Shown piece after piece: positions 7,664 through 20,639 of a DNA stretch of 64,000 bases. Position numbers and translations under genes: made by a program. How positions within the stretch are numbered: the first letter of the stretch is position 1; each line of letters opens with the position of its first letter. The notes below the pieces were generated by a model that did not search any database, was not told where the DNA came from, and worked only from the letters and a program-made list of their open reading frames with translations. This stretch comes from Acidimicrobiia bacterium (lineage in GTDB: Bacteria > Actinomycetota > Acidimicrobiia > Acidimicrobiales > Aldehydirespiratoraceae). Where the stretch lies: the NCBI GenBank assembly GCA_003231645.1, contig QIIW01000152.1, positions 1-64,000 of the forward strand, given 5' to 3'.

Positions 7664-8037
7664 GTCGGAATCCGGGCCCGACCACTCAGCTTGGTCAACT
7701 CCGCGAGCTTCACCCCATGGGGCGGCTCTACGTCGACAGCCGTGACCCAGCCGGCCACCCGTCTACCGTGCAACACCACCCTGACCATCGAGCCGACCGT
7801 CACACGGGCGCCTCGGCCGTCGGCCATCCACGATTCGGGGATCAGGTAATCGAACTCACGGTCGATAGCCCCGACATCGGGGATGATGCGAACGACCCGA
7901 CCCCAGGGTCGGGCCGGGATCGGATCGGTGTCGCTCAGATCGGGCGCGGCTCGGCCGGGGATCAGGCTCTGTTGGTCGACATCGCTCAGAGTCCGAGAGC
8001 CGACTTGATGTCGTCGACGCGGTCGGTGCGCTCCCAT
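7660..8037 (-). CDS. priA: PriA, N-terminal DNA-binding part (split from the rest)
   Basis: Contains the PriA 3-prime-end DNA-binding domain: [19 protein letters not shown] through [11 protein letters not shown]. This frame ends TGA at 7660, one base out of register with the C-terminal frame. Its start is uncertain. The only in-frame start codon is at 8037, which would overlap metK by 52 bases; a better-placed ATG at 7982, three bases after the metK stop, is in another frame and closes after six codons. So the 5-prime end may carry a second indel. Either the gene is broken or the sequence contains errors; programmed frameshifting or reinitiation at ATGATG are less likely alternatives. Confidence 0.65.
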   Translation of the reverse strand: MGAHRPRRRHQVGSRTLSDVDQQSLIPGRAAPDLSDTDPIPARPWGRVVRIIPDVGAIDREFDYLIPESWMADGRGARVTVGSMVRVVLHGRRVAGWVTAVDVEPPHGVKLAELTKLSGRARIPT

Positions 8038-9188
8038 GGGAACATTCCGTCGTCGGTGTGACGGCCGAAGTGACCGTAGGCGGCCGTTGCCCTGTAGATC
8101 GGCCGACGCAGATCAAGGTCGCGCAGAATCGCGGCCGGACGCAGATCGAACACGTCGTCGACAGCCTTCTCGATTGCCTGGCGGTCGACAATCTCGGTGC
8201 CGAACGTCTCGACGAACACCGACACCGGATGAGCCATACCGATCGCGTATGCGACCTGGACCTCGCAACGAGTGGCCGCACCGGAAGCGACGACGTTCTT
8301 CGCGACCCAACGGGTGGCGTAGGCGGCCGAGCGGTCGACCTTCGACGGGTCCTTGCCGGAGAATGCGCCACCGCCGTGGCGAGCCATGCCACCGTAGGTG
8401 TCGACGATGATCTTGCGCCCGGTGAGGCCCGCGTCACCGACCGGGCCGCCGATCACGAAGCGACCGGTGGGGTTGACGAAGACCTCGTAGTCGTCGTCGG
8501 CGAACTCGGCCGGTATCACGGGACGGATCACGTGCTCGATCAAATCGGGGCGGATCATGGTGTCGCGATCGATCCCGTCGTTGTGCTGGGTCGATACCAG
8601 CACGGTCTTCAGACGCACCGGCCGGTGGCCTTCGTATTCGAAGGTGACCTGTGTCTTGGCGTCGGGCCTGAGGTAAGGGATGGTGCCGGCCTTGCGGACC
8701 TCGGCGTGACGCTCGGCCATCCGATGGGCGAGATGGATCGGCAACGGCATGAGCACATCGGTCTCGTCGGAGGCGTAGCCGAACATCATTCCCTGGTCGC
8801 CAGCGCCCTGCCGGTCGAGCTGGTCTTCCTCCCCGGCGCGACCGCTGCGCACCTCCTCGGAGTCGTTGACGCCCTGGGCGATGTCGGGCGACTGCTCATC
8901 GATGGCGATCATGACGCCACAGGTGTTGCCGTCGTAGCCGAACGCCTCACGGTCGTAGCCGATCTCGCAGATCGTCCTGCGAACGGTTCCCGGGATGTCG
9001 ACGTAGGCCTCGGTGGTGATCTCACCGGCCACCATGGCCAGCCCGGTGGTGACCATCGTCTCGCAGGCGACCCGACTCATCGGGTCCTGTTCGAGCATGG
9101 CATCGAGAATGGCGTCGGAGATCTGGTCGGCCATCTTGTCGGGATGACCTTCAGAGACGCTCTCTGAGGTGAAAGTCCAACGTGTCAC
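7986..9188 (-). CDS. metK: S-adenosylmethionine synthetase
   Basis: Makes SAM from methionine and ATP. The 400-residue protein has the signature opening [14 protein letters not shown], the GAGDQG-equivalent region ([14 protein letters not shown]), and [19 protein letters not shown] of the phosphate-binding loop. The start is GTG 9188, two bases after the coaBC stop; an AGGAG formed by the last coaBC codons sits 6 bases upstream and acts as its ribosome-binding site, so expression is coupled to coaBC. Family length is normal. No SAM riboswitch is visible, as expected for a gene embedded in an operon. Confidence 0.97.
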   Translation of the reverse strand: MTRWTFTSESVSEGHPDKMADQISDAILDAMLEQDPMSRVACETMVTTGLAMVAGEITTEAYVDIPGTVRRTICEIGYDREAFGYDGNTCGVMIAIDEQSPDIAQGVNDSEEVRSGRAGEEDQLDRQGAGDQGMMFGYASDETDVLMPLPIHLAHRMAERHAEVRKAGTIPYLRPDAKTQVTFEYEGHRPVRLKTVLVSTQHNDGIDRDTMIRPDLIEHVIRPVIPAEFADDDYEVFVNPTGRFVIGGPVGDAGLTGRKIIVDTYGGMARHGGGAFSGKDPSKVDRSAAYATRWVAKNVVASGAATRCEVQVAYAIGMAHPVSVFVETFGTEIVDRQAIEKAVDDVFDLRPAAILRDLDLRRPIYRATAAYGHFGRHTDDGMFPWERTDRVDDIKSALGL

Positions 9189-9190
9189 TC

Positions 9191-10414
9191 TTACTCCTGC
9201 TTTCCGGGTTCGCGGCCGGCGATGTCGACAGCCGCGTTGATCACCATGCGCGCCACTTCGCGCTTGTCGCACATCGGTACATGATGCCTTGAACCGTCGG
9301 CCATGAGCACAACGACCTCATTTGTGTCGAACCCGAACCCGGCGCCTGGCTTCGACACGTCGTTGGCCACGATCACGTCGAGGTTCTTGCCGACGAGCTT
9401 GGCGGCGGCGTTGGCTTCGAGGTCGTCGGTCTCGGCGGCGAATCCGACCAGTACCTGACCGGCGGGTTTGGAGGCTCCCATGGCGGCGAGGATGTCGACG
9501 GTGGGCACCAGAACGAACTCGGGAACGCCATCGCTCTTCTTGATCTTGTGGTCACTCGACCCGGCCGTCTTGAAGTCGGCCACGGCTGCCGCCATGATCA
9601 CCAGGTCGGAGGTCGGGGCGTGGAGCGAACATGCTTCTGCCATCTCCTCGGCCGTCTCGACCGCGATCACCGACACCGCCTCGGGTGCCGTGTCGGGTCT
9701 GGTGGTGACGAGAACGACATCGGCCCCGCGGGCTTTTGCCTCGAGCGCCACGGCGTGACCCTGCTTTCCCGACGAACGATTTCCTATGAACCTCACCGCA
9801 TCGATGGGCTCGCGCGTGCCACCCGCGGTGACCAGGACCTTCATGCCCACGAGATCGAGCGGATGGGCGGCACCCGTGGCCCGTTCGACCGCCGACACGA
9901 TGTCGGCCAGTGCAGCGAGGCGACCGGGCCCGAGGTCGCCCCCGGCCAAGCGGCCACTCTCGGGAGGCACCACGATCACGCCGCGCGAGGCGAGCACCTC
10001 GATGTTCTCCCGGACCGAGGGCTGCTCCCACATTTCGGTGTGCATCGCCGGGCAGACGACCAGCGGGGCGCGGGTCGCCAGAATGGTGGCGGTGAGCAGA
10101 TCGCCCGAACGGCCGGTGCGGATGTCGGATATCACACGGGCCGTGGCCGGGCAGACGACGACGACGTCGGCGGACCGGGCAATGCTGGTGTGGGGAATCG
10201 GGGACGACGAGTCGTCGAACATCGACATGTGAGCCGGCTCGCCGGCGAGGGCGGAAAACGTGGTTGGCCCCACCATTCGACAGGCCGAATCGGTGAGGAC
10301 CGGAATCACGTGGGCCCCGGCATCGACCAGACGCCGACACACCTCAACCGCCTTGTAGGCCGCGATACCGCCGGTCACTCCGAGAACTACACGCCTACCA
10401 GCCAGGTTGCTCAT
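9191..10414 (-). CDS. coaBC: Bifunctional phosphopantothenoylcysteine decarboxylase/synthetase
   Basis: Catalyses the second and third steps from pantothenate to coenzyme A. The N-terminal flavin domain (CoaC, residues about 1-180) shows [13 protein letters not shown], a PAMHTEMW version of the PAMN motif as in mycobacteria, and [13 protein letters not shown] at the substrate clamp, where E. coli has Cys but actinobacteria often do not. The C-terminal CoaB domain begins [20 protein letters not shown] with the AAVADF and KIKK motifs. The ATG at 10414 begins the family N-terminus (407 residues). Follows rpoZ by 22 bases. Confidence 0.95.
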   Translation of the reverse strand: MSNLAGRRVVLGVTGGIAAYKAVEVCRRLVDAGAHVIPVLTDSACRMVGPTTFSALAGEPAHMSMFDDSSSPIPHTSIARSADVVVVCPATARVISDIRTGRSGDLLTATILATRAPLVVCPAMHTEMWEQPSVRENIEVLASRGVIVVPPESGRLAGGDLGPGRLAALADIVSAVERATGAAHPLDLVGMKVLVTAGGTREPIDAVRFIGNRSSGKQGHAVALEAKARGADVVLVTTRPDTAPEAVSVIAVETAEEMAEACSLHAPTSDLVIMAAAVADFKTAGSSDHKIKKSDGVPEFVLVPTVDILAAMGASKPAGQVLVGFAAETDDLEANAAAKLVGKNLDVIVANDVSKPGAGFGFDTNEVVVLMADGSRHHVPMCDKREVARMVINAAVDIAGREPGKQE

Positions 10415-10436
10415 GGCAGCCGACGCCGGATCCGGG

Positions 10437-10760
10437 TCAGGCGCTCTCGTCGGTGCCGGAAGCTCCAGCGGCCCCCGACTCTTCATCCGACGGCTCTTCG
10501 ACGACGGCGTCGGGATCGATATCGACCGCCACGATCTTGCCGGCCGCGATCTCCTCGAATGCGATCGACAGCGGACGCGACGCCGTGGAGGTGACCTGTG
10601 GTGGCACGCTCGAACCGATGCCCTCCTTGAGCTGGCCGACATAGTCGGTTATCTCACGGCTGCGCCTCGACGACAACGCGACCAGTCGGAACTTGGATCC
10701 GGCCTTTTCGAGAAGCTCCTCGATCGGGGGGTTCATCATTGTGTCGTAGCCGTGCGCCAT
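10437..10760 (-). CDS. rpoZ: DNA-directed RNA polymerase omega subunit
   Basis: Small assembly subunit that binds the beta-prime subunit of RNA polymerase. The 107-residue protein has the conserved N-terminal PPIEELLEKAGSKF and ALSSRRSREI helix motifs, and RPLSIAFEEIAAGKI, followed by an acidic low-complexity tail (DEESGAAGASGTDESA) typical of actinobacterial omega. It lies between gmk and coaBC in the usual order. A TAGCCT hexamer overlapping the gmk stop codon gives it a possible own promoter with a leader of about 50 bases. Confidence 0.95.
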   Translation of the reverse strand: MAHGYDTMMNPPIEELLEKAGSKFRLVALSSRRSREITDYVGQLKEGIGSSVPPQVTSTASRPLSIAFEEIAAGKIVAVDIDPDAVVEEPSDEESGAAGASGTDESA

Positions 10761-10814
10761 GACGTGCCTCTCAGTGGAACCGAATCGACCGACAGACGAG
10801 CCGGACGGGCTGTC

Positions 10815-10820
10815 AGGCTA
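10815..10820 (-). promoter_or_regulatory. Candidate -10 element for rpoZ, overlapping the gmk stop codon
   Basis: TAGCCT on the minus strand; its first three bases are the TAG stop of gmk. The same hexamer is found before hisS, yajC, queA and the PI-phosphate synthase gene. It lies 54 bases upstream of the rpoZ ATG. Confidence 0.4.
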
Positions 10821-11387
10821 ACAGGATGCCGCCCGGGCGCGGCGGCCCTTGATCAGACCCTCTATCTCGCACACCGCCCTCTCGAGATCGTCGTTGATGA
10901 TGATCTCACAACCCAACTCATCGGCGAGGGCCTTCTCTTCTTCCGCCTTGGCCAGCCGAGCCGACACCTTCTCATCGGGGTCGCCGCGCCCGCGCAGGCG
11001 ATCCTCCTGGTGCCGCCGGCTGGGAGCGTCGACGAAAACCAGAAGGGCGTCGGGATACCGGCGCGCCACCTGCTGGGCACCGTGGACGTCGATCTCGAAC
11101 ACGACATCGTGACCGGGGGGTGGATCGGGCCTCGGCGTGCCCTGCATGTAGTCGAGGAACTCCACCCATTCCAGGAACCCGTCGACAGCTATGTGGGCCT
11201 CGAACAGTTCGCGGTTGGTGAAGTGGTAGGCCTCCATCGATTCACCCGGACGCCTGGCGCGCGTGGTCCAGCTACGTGACAACCAGAGTCGGGGGTCGCG
11301 GTCGAGCAGGCGCGCCACGATCGTACCCTTGCCGACCCCGCCGGGTCCGGAGATGACGATGATCAAACGATCGTCGAGACTGCCCAC
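10818..11387 (-). CDS. gmk: Guanylate kinase
   Basis: Phosphorylates GMP to GDP. The 189-residue protein shows the P-loop SGPGGVGKGTI (13-23), SRSWTTRARRPGE (GMP-binding STTTR-type motif) and FEIDVHGAQQV. Length is standard. It lies 6 bases after mIHF on the same strand, an arrangement (mihF-gmk-rpoZ) shared with mycobacteria, so the three are probably cotranscribed. Confidence 0.96.
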   Translation of the reverse strand: MGSLDDRLIIVISGPGGVGKGTIVARLLDRDPRLWLSRSWTTRARRPGESMEAYHFTNRELFEAHIAVDGFLEWVEFLDYMQGTPRPDPPPGHDVVFEIDVHGAQQVARRYPDALLVFVDAPSRRHQEDRLRGRGDPDEKVSARLAKAEEEKALADELGCEIIINDDLERAVCEIEGLIKGRRARAASC

Positions 11388-11393
11388 GAATGT

Positions 11394-11708
11394 TCAGCCG
11401 AAGGAGGCAAGGAGCTTCTCACGCTGGGTGTTGCCCAGCCCGCGTATTCGACGGTTGTCGGCGATGCCGATCTCCTCCATGGTGCGGCGGGCCTTCACCT
11501 TGCCCACACCCGGCAGGGACTCCAGCACCGCGAGAACCTTGGTTCTGGCGATCAACTCGTTGGATTCGGCCTCGTCGAGCATCTCACGGAAGGTGATGGA
11601 ACCCATCTTGAGGCGCTGCTTCAGTTCGGCCCTGAATCTCCTGGCCTCGGCCGCCTTGACCAAAGCGGCGGCGCGTGCCTCGTCTGACAACTTGGGTGGA
11701 CCACTCAT
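11394..11708 (-). CDS. mihF: Actinobacterial integration host factor
   Basis: Small nucleoid-associated DNA-binding protein of the mIHF family, unrelated to proteobacterial IHF. Of its 104 residues the C-terminal half carries the helix-two-turn-helix signature LPGVGKVKARRTMEEIGI and RIRGLG, the DNA-binding region; the N-terminal part is a long basic helix (ALVKAAEARRFRAELKQRL). I choose ATG 11708 over ATG 11720 because a TATGGT hexamer ends 7 bases upstream of it, the leaderless spacing seen repeatedly in this window. Sits between pyrF and gmk as in mycobacteria. Confidence 0.93.
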   Translation of the reverse strand: MSGPPKLSDEARAAALVKAAEARRFRAELKQRLKMGSITFREMLDEAESNELIARTKVLAVLESLPGVGKVKARRTMEEIGIADNRRIRGLGNTQREKLLASFG

Positions 11709-11715
11709 CGCTCCG

Positions 11716-11721
11716 ACCATA
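11716..11721 (-). promoter_or_regulatory. Candidate leaderless -10 element for mihF
   Basis: TATGGT on the minus strand, 7 bases before the ATG at 11708; it decides between two candidate starts. Confidence 0.5.
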
Positions 11722-11733
11722 GCCCACTCTCGC

Positions 11734-12468
11734 TCAGAGCGCCCCGACGACCGACTCGTGGATACGTTCCGCCGCCGCGACCGGGTCCTTGGCCGCGGTG
11801 ACGGCCCGGCCGATCACCAGAAGATCGGCTCCACCCGAGATCGCATCGGCCGGCGACGATACCCGGGCTTGGTCGTCCACACGATCGCCGATGAACCTGA
11901 TCCCGGGCACCACTCTGACCAACCTCGGGGCGTAGTGGTGGGCTTCACTCAGGTCACCCGCGGCACAAACGATGCCCGTGCATCCCGCTTCGGCCGCGAG
12001 CATCACGCGCTTGGGCATGATGTGGGCAGGGGCGTCACCGTCGCTGGTGAGCACGGTGATGGCGAGAGACGTCGGCTGCTCGAGCCCGGCGTTGTAGGCC
12101 CCCTCCGACAGACCCTCGACTCCGGCGGCCAGCATCTCGACACCACCGTGGGCATGGAATGTGAGATAGCTCACGCCCAATGCCCCGAGCACCCGCGAGG
12201 CCTTGGCGACCGTGGAGGGGATGTCGTGGAGCTTCAGGTCGAGGAAGATCTCGTAGCCGAGACCCGATATGGCACCGATGGCCTCCGGTCCGGCGGCCGA
12301 ATAGAGTTCGAGCCCGATCTTCGCCACCGAGAAATAGTCGCTGAGCTGGCGGCCGAGACGAATGGCGGCCACGAGATCGTCGACGTCGAGAGCGAGTGCG
12401 AGCCGATCGCTCACCGACGCCTCGACCGACGTCTGTTCCTCGGTCGTTTCCTCGACATCTTCAGCCAT
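11734..12468 (-). CDS. pyrF: Orotidine 5-prime-phosphate decarboxylase
   Basis: Last step to UMP. The 244-residue protein has the group 1 catalytic motif FLDLKLHDIPSTV with the Asp-Lys-Asp tetrad residues, and a C-terminal PGIRF phosphate-binding segment. The first 18 residues ([18 protein letters not shown]) are acidic and not part of the family fold; a GTG at 12414 is a possible alternative start. The chosen ATG overlaps the pyrD stop by 8 bases. It ends the pyrimidine operon. Confidence 0.95.
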   Translation of the reverse strand: MAEDVEETTEEQTSVEASVSDRLALALDVDDLVAAIRLGRQLSDYFSVAKIGLELYSAAGPEAIGAISGLGYEIFLDLKLHDIPSTVAKASRVLGALGVSYLTFHAHGGVEMLAAGVEGLSEGAYNAGLEQPTSLAITVLTSDGDAPAHIMPKRVMLAAEAGCTGIVCAAGDLSEAHHYAPRLVRVVPGIRFIGDRVDDQARVSSPADAISGGADLLVIGRAVTAAKDPVAAAERIHESVVGAL

Positions 12469-13371
12469 GGCCTTCTCCGATCAATTCCTCTATCCGCTGC
12501 ACACCGTGCCCGTGGCACCACCGTTGTAGCTCACCGAGGATCCGATGTGGAGCCCGAGGATCCGCGAAGGTGGCGGTACCGACCTCGACGGCCGACGCCC
12601 CAGCGAGCAGGAACTCTACGACATCGGCCCCCGTGGAGGTGCCACCCACTCCCACGATCGCCAGATCGGGGGCGGCCTCGTGGACGTCGTAGACGGCGCG
12701 TACCGCCACCGGATGGATCGCTGCACCGGACATGCCCCCGCGACCGGCACCCAGTACCGGACGTCTGGTGTCGATGTCGATGGCCATGGCCGGCAGCGTG
12801 TTGACGAGTACCACGGCCTCGGCTCCGGCGTCGGACGCGGCCACCGCTATCTCGGCCAGGTCGGCCACGTTGGGACTCAGCTTGGCCCAACGGGGCCGCA
12901 GGCATGCCTCGGTGGCGGCCACGACCTCGGCCGTGGCCGTGGGAGAGTGGGCGAACATCCGGCGATGATCCTCGAGATTGGGGCAGCTCACGTTCACCTC
13001 GACCGCCACCACCTCCGGAGGGGCTTGGCCGAGGGCTTCGGCGGCGCGGCGGTAGTCATCGAGCGAACTTCCCCAGATGCTGGCGACCACGCGTGCGCCG
13101 GTCGCGATCAGGGCGGGGAGATCGTCGGCCAGCCAGCGTTCGACCCCGGGGCCTTGCAGGCCGACGCTGTTGATCATGCCCGCCCCGGTGGAGCGGACCC
13201 GCGGCGCCGGGTTCCCGACCCACGGTCCGGCCCGGAGCGATTTCACGACCACCGCACCGATCTTGGAGAGATCGAAATAGTTGGCCAGCTCCGCGCCGTA
13301 CCCGGCGGTTCCCGACGCGGTCAGCACCGGAGCCGTCAATGTGACCGAGCCGACCCGGGTGGCGAGATCGA

Positions 13372-13375
<4 letters not shown>
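12461..13375 (-). CDS. pyrD: Dihydroorotate dehydrogenase, class 1B type
   Basis: Oxidises dihydroorotate to orotate with FMN. The 304 residues match class 1B enzymes: [36 protein letters not shown], and NVSCPN with the catalytic Cys that defines class 1 (class 2 uses Ser). Class 1B enzymes normally pair with PyrK, an iron-sulfur flavoprotein encoded next door, but carB abuts directly upstream (ATGA overlap) and pyrF downstream, and no pyrK lies in the window. The enzyme may use another electron acceptor or a distant pyrK. Confidence 0.93.
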
Positions 13376-16676
<3,301 letters not shown>

Positions 16677-16677
<1 letters not shown>

Positions 16678-17771
16678 CAGGGGGCGTTCACCGGATGGGA
16701 ATCCATCAGCGAGGCGAACTCGTCGAACAGGTATCGGGAGTCGTGGGGACCGGGGCCGGCCTCCGGGTGATACTGCACGCTGAAGGCCGCGATGCCGTCG
16801 GCCACCATGCCCTCGAGCACGCCGTCGTTGAGGCACACGTGGGTTTCGGTTACGCCGGGGACCGAACCGACCTCGACCGCGAAGTTGTGGTTCTGGCTGG
16901 TGATCTCGACCCGGCCGGTGCGGTTGTCGTAGACCGGTACGTTGCCGCCGTGGTGGCCGAACTTCATCTTGAAGGTGTGCCCGCCCATGGCCAGCGAGAG
17001 AATCTGGTGACCGAGGCAGATACCGAAGATGGGTACCTCGCCGAGGAGTCGCGGCAATTCGGTGACGATCGTTCCGGCCTCCTCGGGGTCGCCCGGGCCG
17101 TTCGACAGGAACACGCCATCAGGTTCCAGGGCCAACACCTCGGCCGCGGTCGTGCGGGCCGGCACGACGGTTACCGTGGCGATCTTGCCCAGGTGGCGCA
17201 GCATCGTGGCCTTCACACCGAAGTCGAAGGCGACCACCCGACGGGTCCCCGAGCCCACCGTGTAGGGCTCGCGTGTGGTCACCAGATCAACCAGGTCGAG
17301 GCCGGTCGTGCCGGGATCGACGTTGGCCGCGGCCAGCAGGGTCATCTCGTCGGCCGTGCCGAATGCGCCGACCATGGCCCCCGAATCGCGCAGGTGTCGA
17401 GTGAGGCGACGGGTGTCGACACCACCGATTCCGGGCACTCCGTGGTGCCGCAGAAACGAGTCGAGGTCGCCGTTGCTGCGCCAATTGCTGTGGCGACGGG
17501 CCAATGCGCGCACGACCACCCCGCGGCAGAACGGGCGCCGGGCCTCGTCGTCGGCCGTGGTAACGCCGTAGTTGCCGATGTGGGGGTAGGTGAACGTGAT
17601 CATCTGAGCGGCGTAGGACGGGTCGGTGATCACCTCCTGATAGCCGGTGAGCACCGTGTTGAACACCACCTCGCCCGCGGCGATACCGCCGGTGGGGTCG
17701 GCCCCGATGCCCTCTCCCTCGAACACTTCACCATCGGTGAGAACCAGGCGGTATTCCCGGACATCGCTCAC
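16677..17771 (-). CDS. carA: Carbamoyl-phosphate synthase small chain
   Basis: Glutamine amidotransferase subunit that feeds ammonia to CarB. The 364-residue protein has an N-terminal small-chain domain ([26 protein letters not shown]) and a C-terminal class I glutaminase with nucleophile Cys in GICLGHQ and the His-Glu pair in QYHPEA. Start is GTG 17771, overlapping the pyrC stop by GTGA; ribosomal coupling explains the non-ATG start. Fifth in the pyrimidine operon. Confidence 0.97.
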
Positions 17772-19069
17772 ATCCGGGCCTCGCCGTCGACCACAACCGG
17801 GAGGCCGCGGAGAATAGTGTGGCGGACCTTGCCGCGCACGACACGTCCAACGTAGGGGGTATTGGTGCTCCGGCTCGCCATGTGATCGGCGGAGATCGTC
17901 CAGGTTGCACCAGGGTCGATCACCGCGAGGTTGGCCGCGCCGCCGGCGACGATCGGGCCGCCGTGGACCGGATCGAGGCCGGCGATGGCCGCGGGTCGCC
18001 ACGACATCAGTGCCAGGACCTCCTCGATCGGCAGATCAAGTTCGGTGTTGGCAAGTGCGAACGCAGTTTCGAGGCCGAGCATCCCGGAGGGTGCATCGGC
18101 GAAGGTCCGCTCCTTGTCCTCGGAGGTGTGCGGGGCGTGGTCGGTGGCGACGGCGTCGATGGTCCCGTCGGCGAGGCCCTGCTTCACCGCCACGATGTCC
18201 TCGTCGGTCCGCAGCGGCGGGTGGACCTTGAAGACCGGGTCGTAGGACGCACACGTCTCGTCGGTAAGAGTGAAGTGATGGGTGGTGGCCTCGGCCGTGA
18301 CGAGAAGACCGGCCTGCTTGGCGGACCTGACCATGGCAACCGACCGGGCAGTCGAGAGGTGCTGAAAGTGGATGCGGGCACCGGTGAGCCGGGCCAGCGC
18401 GATGTCGCGCATGACCATCAACTCCTCGGCCTCGGCCGGCTGACCCGGTATTCCCAGACTGCTCGACCAGCGTCCCTCGTGCATGTGGCCGCCCTTGCTC
18501 AGCGCCGACACCTCACAGTGCTGCGCGAGCACGATCGGTCTGCCACCCGACAGATACGACAGCGAATCCGCGTATTCGAGTGCGGTGCGCATGAGCCGGA
18601 CGTCCTGCACACCCGTGCCGTCGTCGGTGAACACCCGCACTCCGGCCCGGACCATCTCGGCCATCGGCGACAACGTCTCGCCGTCGCGGCCCACGGTGAT
18701 TGCACCGGCGGTGTGGACGTCACACGCGGTGCCGCGGCCCAGACCGATCACCTCGTTGACCATCGCCGCAGTGTCGACCGTCGGCGTGGTGTTGGGCATG
18801 GCGAGGATCGCCGTGAACCCACCGAGCGCGGCACCACGCGCCCCGGTCTCGACCGTCTCGGCTTCCTCGTGCCCGGGTTGGCGCAGGTGAACGTGGAGAT
18901 CGACCAGACCGGGACTCACCACACAGCCGGAGGCGTCGAGCGACTCGTCGGCCTCCATTTCGGCCCCCACGGCAACGATCGAGCCCCGCGAGTCGACCAC
19001 GACGTCGGCCCGCCGGGTGCCGGTCGAGTCGACGACGATGCCACCTCTGATGGCGAGTGTGGTGCTCAC
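17768..19069 (-). CDS. pyrC: Dihydroorotase
   Basis: Closes carbamoyl-aspartate to dihydroorotate. The 433-residue amidohydrolase has the zinc motif DLHVHLRQPG, VFTDDG with the metal-bridging Asp of the long-form dihydroorotases, HCEV and QHLST metal-ligand regions, and ATDHAPH near the C-terminus. Starts with GTG at 19069, overlapping the pyrB stop (GTGA). Confidence 0.96.
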   Translation of the reverse strand: MSTTLAIRGGIVVDSTGTRRADVVVDSRGSIVAVGAEMEADESLDASGCVVSPGLVDLHVHLRQPGHEEAETVETGARGAALGGFTAILAMPNTTPTVDTAAMVNEVIGLGRGTACDVHTAGAITVGRDGETLSPMAEMVRAGVRVFTDDGTGVQDVRLMRTALEYADSLSYLSGGRPIVLAQHCEVSALSKGGHMHEGRWSSSLGIPGQPAEAEELMVMRDIALARLTGARIHFQHLSTARSVAMVRSAKQAGLLVTAEATTHHFTLTDETCASYDPVFKVHPPLRTDEDIVAVKQGLADGTIDAVATDHAPHTSEDKERTFADAPSGMLGLETAFALANTELDLPIEEVLALMSWRPAAIAGLDPVHGGPIVAGGAANLAVIDPGATWTISADHMASRSTNTPYVGRVVRGKVRHTILRGLPVVVDGEARM

Positions 19070-20019
19070 GCCGCAGCCAGTCTCTCGTCGACGAGGTCGA
19101 GCCCCGAGCCGAGAAGGAGGTAGAGCACCGCCATCCTGACCGCCACTCCGTTCGCAACCTGCTGGGTCATGAGCGCGTTGGGTCGATCAGCCACCGAGCC
19201 GTCAATCTCCACTCCCCGGTTCATCGGGCCCGGATGCATGATCAGGGCGTGCTCGGGCAGCAGATCCGCCCGCCTGGGGTCGAGGCCCCACTCGGTGTGG
19301 AACTCACGCAGGGTTGGTACGTAGGCCAGCTCCTGACGCTCGAGTTGCATGCGAAGCAGGTAGCAGATGTCGGCCGATTCGATGACCGAGTCGAGATCAT
19401 GGGTGACCTCCACCGGCCAGTGGTCAATGTCGGCCGGCAGGAGGGTTCGGGGCGCCACGAGGGTTACGTCGGCCCCCATCTCGGTGAACGCGCTGACGTT
19501 GGACCTGGCCACACGCGAGTGCTTGATGTCGCCCACGATCAGCATGTGTCGACCGTCGAGGTCGCCGAGGTGACTGCGTGCGGTGTAGAGGTCGAGCAGC
19601 GACTGGGTCGGATGCTGGTTCCAGCCGTCGCCGGCGTTGACCACCGCGGCGTCGACCCACTCGGCGATCCGGTTGGGCGCACCGGCGGCACTGTGGCGGA
19701 CCACGACCCCGTCGACACCCATGGCCTCGATGGTGCTCACCGTGTCGCGCAGCGACTCGCCCTTCTTCACCGACGAGGTGCTCACGCTGAAGTTCATGGT
19801 GTCGGCCGACAGGCGCTTGGCCGCGGTCTCGAACGACAGGCGGGTACGGGTGGAATCCTCGTAGAACAGCCACGCGATGGTCTTGCCGCGCAGAGCCGGG
19901 ACCTTCGGGATGTTCCGCTCCCCCACCTCGGCGAACGACTCGGTGAGATCCAGGATCTGCTCGATGGAGTCGCGGTCGAGATCGGCGATCGACAGGAGGT
20001 GCCGGACCGGGCCGGTCAA
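19066..20019 (-). CDS. pyrB: Aspartate carbamoyltransferase catalytic subunit
   Basis: Condenses carbamoyl phosphate with aspartate. The 317-residue protein has the carbamoyl-phosphate site STRTR (EDSTRTRLSFE), the mobile loop SVKKGESLRDT and HPTQ. No PyrI regulatory chain is present, so control is expected to be through PyrR. Starts with a rare TTG at 20019 overlapping the pyrR stop (TTGA), so it depends on translation of pyrR. Confidence 0.97.
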   Translation of the reverse strand: MTGPVRHLLSIADLDRDSIEQILDLTESFAEVGERNIPKVPALRGKTIAWLFYEDSTRTRLSFETAAKRLSADTMNFSVSTSSVKKGESLRDTVSTIEAMGVDGVVVRHSAAGAPNRIAEWVDAAVVNAGDGWNQHPTQSLLDLYTARSHLGDLDGRHMLIVGDIKHSRVARSNVSAFTEMGADVTLVAPRTLLPADIDHWPVEVTHDLDSVIESADICYLLRMQLERQELAYVPTLREFHTEWGLDPRRADLLPEHALIMHPGPMNRGVEIDGSVADRPNALMTQQVANGVAVRMAVLYLLLGSGLDLVDERLAAA

Positions 20020-20582
20020 GAGAGTTCCCCGAGGTCGACACCGCCGTGATGGACATCGACGATCTCGTCGCGCCTGGTCGGAAGATTCTTGCCGACATAG
20101 TCGGGCCGGATCGGTAGCTCACGGTGACCACGGTCGACCATCACCGCCAGTTGCACCGCTGCCGGTCGGCCGTAGGAATGGATGGCGTCGAGGGCCGCCC
20201 TCACGGTGCGTCCGGTGTAGAGAACGTCGTCGACGAGCACGATGACCTTGCCGGTCGGGTCGACCGGAATCTCGGTGGCCGCCTCGGGCATCACCGGCCT
20301 CATGCCGTAGTCGTCACGGTGCATGGTGGCGTCGAGCGTGCCGACCGGCACCTCGGAGCCCTCGATGGCCCTCATGTCGTCGCCGAGGCGATGAGCCAAC
20401 TCCACGCCGCCGGTCTGCAAACCGATGAGGACGACGTCCTCGGCTCCGGAGTTTCGTTCGAGTATCTCGTGGGCCATTCTTCGAATGGCCCGGTCGACGT
20501 CCTCGGCCGACATGACCCGTGTGCGGGCCTGGAACGCTCCGACGGCACGTGGCACGGCCGAACGCCTTTCGCGCTTTCCCAC
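20016..20582 (-). CDS. pyrR: PyrR regulator with uracil phosphoribosyltransferase fold
   Basis: RNA-binding regulator of pyrimidine genes that senses UMP and often has uracil phosphoribosyltransferase activity. The 188-residue protein has the PRPP-binding motif VIVLVDDVLYTGRTVRAA and the family segment DATMHRDDYG. GTG start at 20582 with an AGAGAG stretch upstream as ribosome-binding site. First gene of the operon and preceded by a matching PyrR-binding hairpin, implying autoregulation. Confidence 0.96.
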   Translation of the reverse strand: MGKRERRSAVPRAVGAFQARTRVMSAEDVDRAIRRMAHEILERNSGAEDVVLIGLQTGGVELAHRLGDDMRAIEGSEVPVGTLDATMHRDDYGMRPVMPEAATEIPVDPTGKVIVLVDDVLYTGRTVRAALDAIHSYGRPAAVQLAVMVDRGHRELPIRPDYVGKNLPTRRDEIVDVHHGGVDLGELS

Positions 20583-20601
20583 TTCGTCTCTCTTTCGTCC
20601 G

Positions 20602-20622
20602 TACGGGCCTCACCGGACCCGT
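20602..20622 (-). promoter_or_regulatory. PyrR-binding RNA hairpin in the pyr operon leader
   Basis: The leader RNA contains ACGGGTCCGGTGAGGCCCGT (minus strand, 20622 to about 20602): a perfect ACGGG/CCCGT stem closing a loop that matches the PyrR consensus RUCCNGNGAGGY. It ends 19 bases before the pyrR GTG with the Shine-Dalgarno between. This placement fits translational repression by PyrR, as known for mycobacteria, rather than transcription attenuation; no downstream terminator was seen. Confidence 0.8.
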
Positions 20623-20639
20623 TTCACGGTCGAGATCGA

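Noticed and set aside
7980..9200. Possible SAM riboswitch before metK
   Set aside because: metK starts two bases after coaBC and uses its end as ribosome-binding site, leaving no room for a leader.
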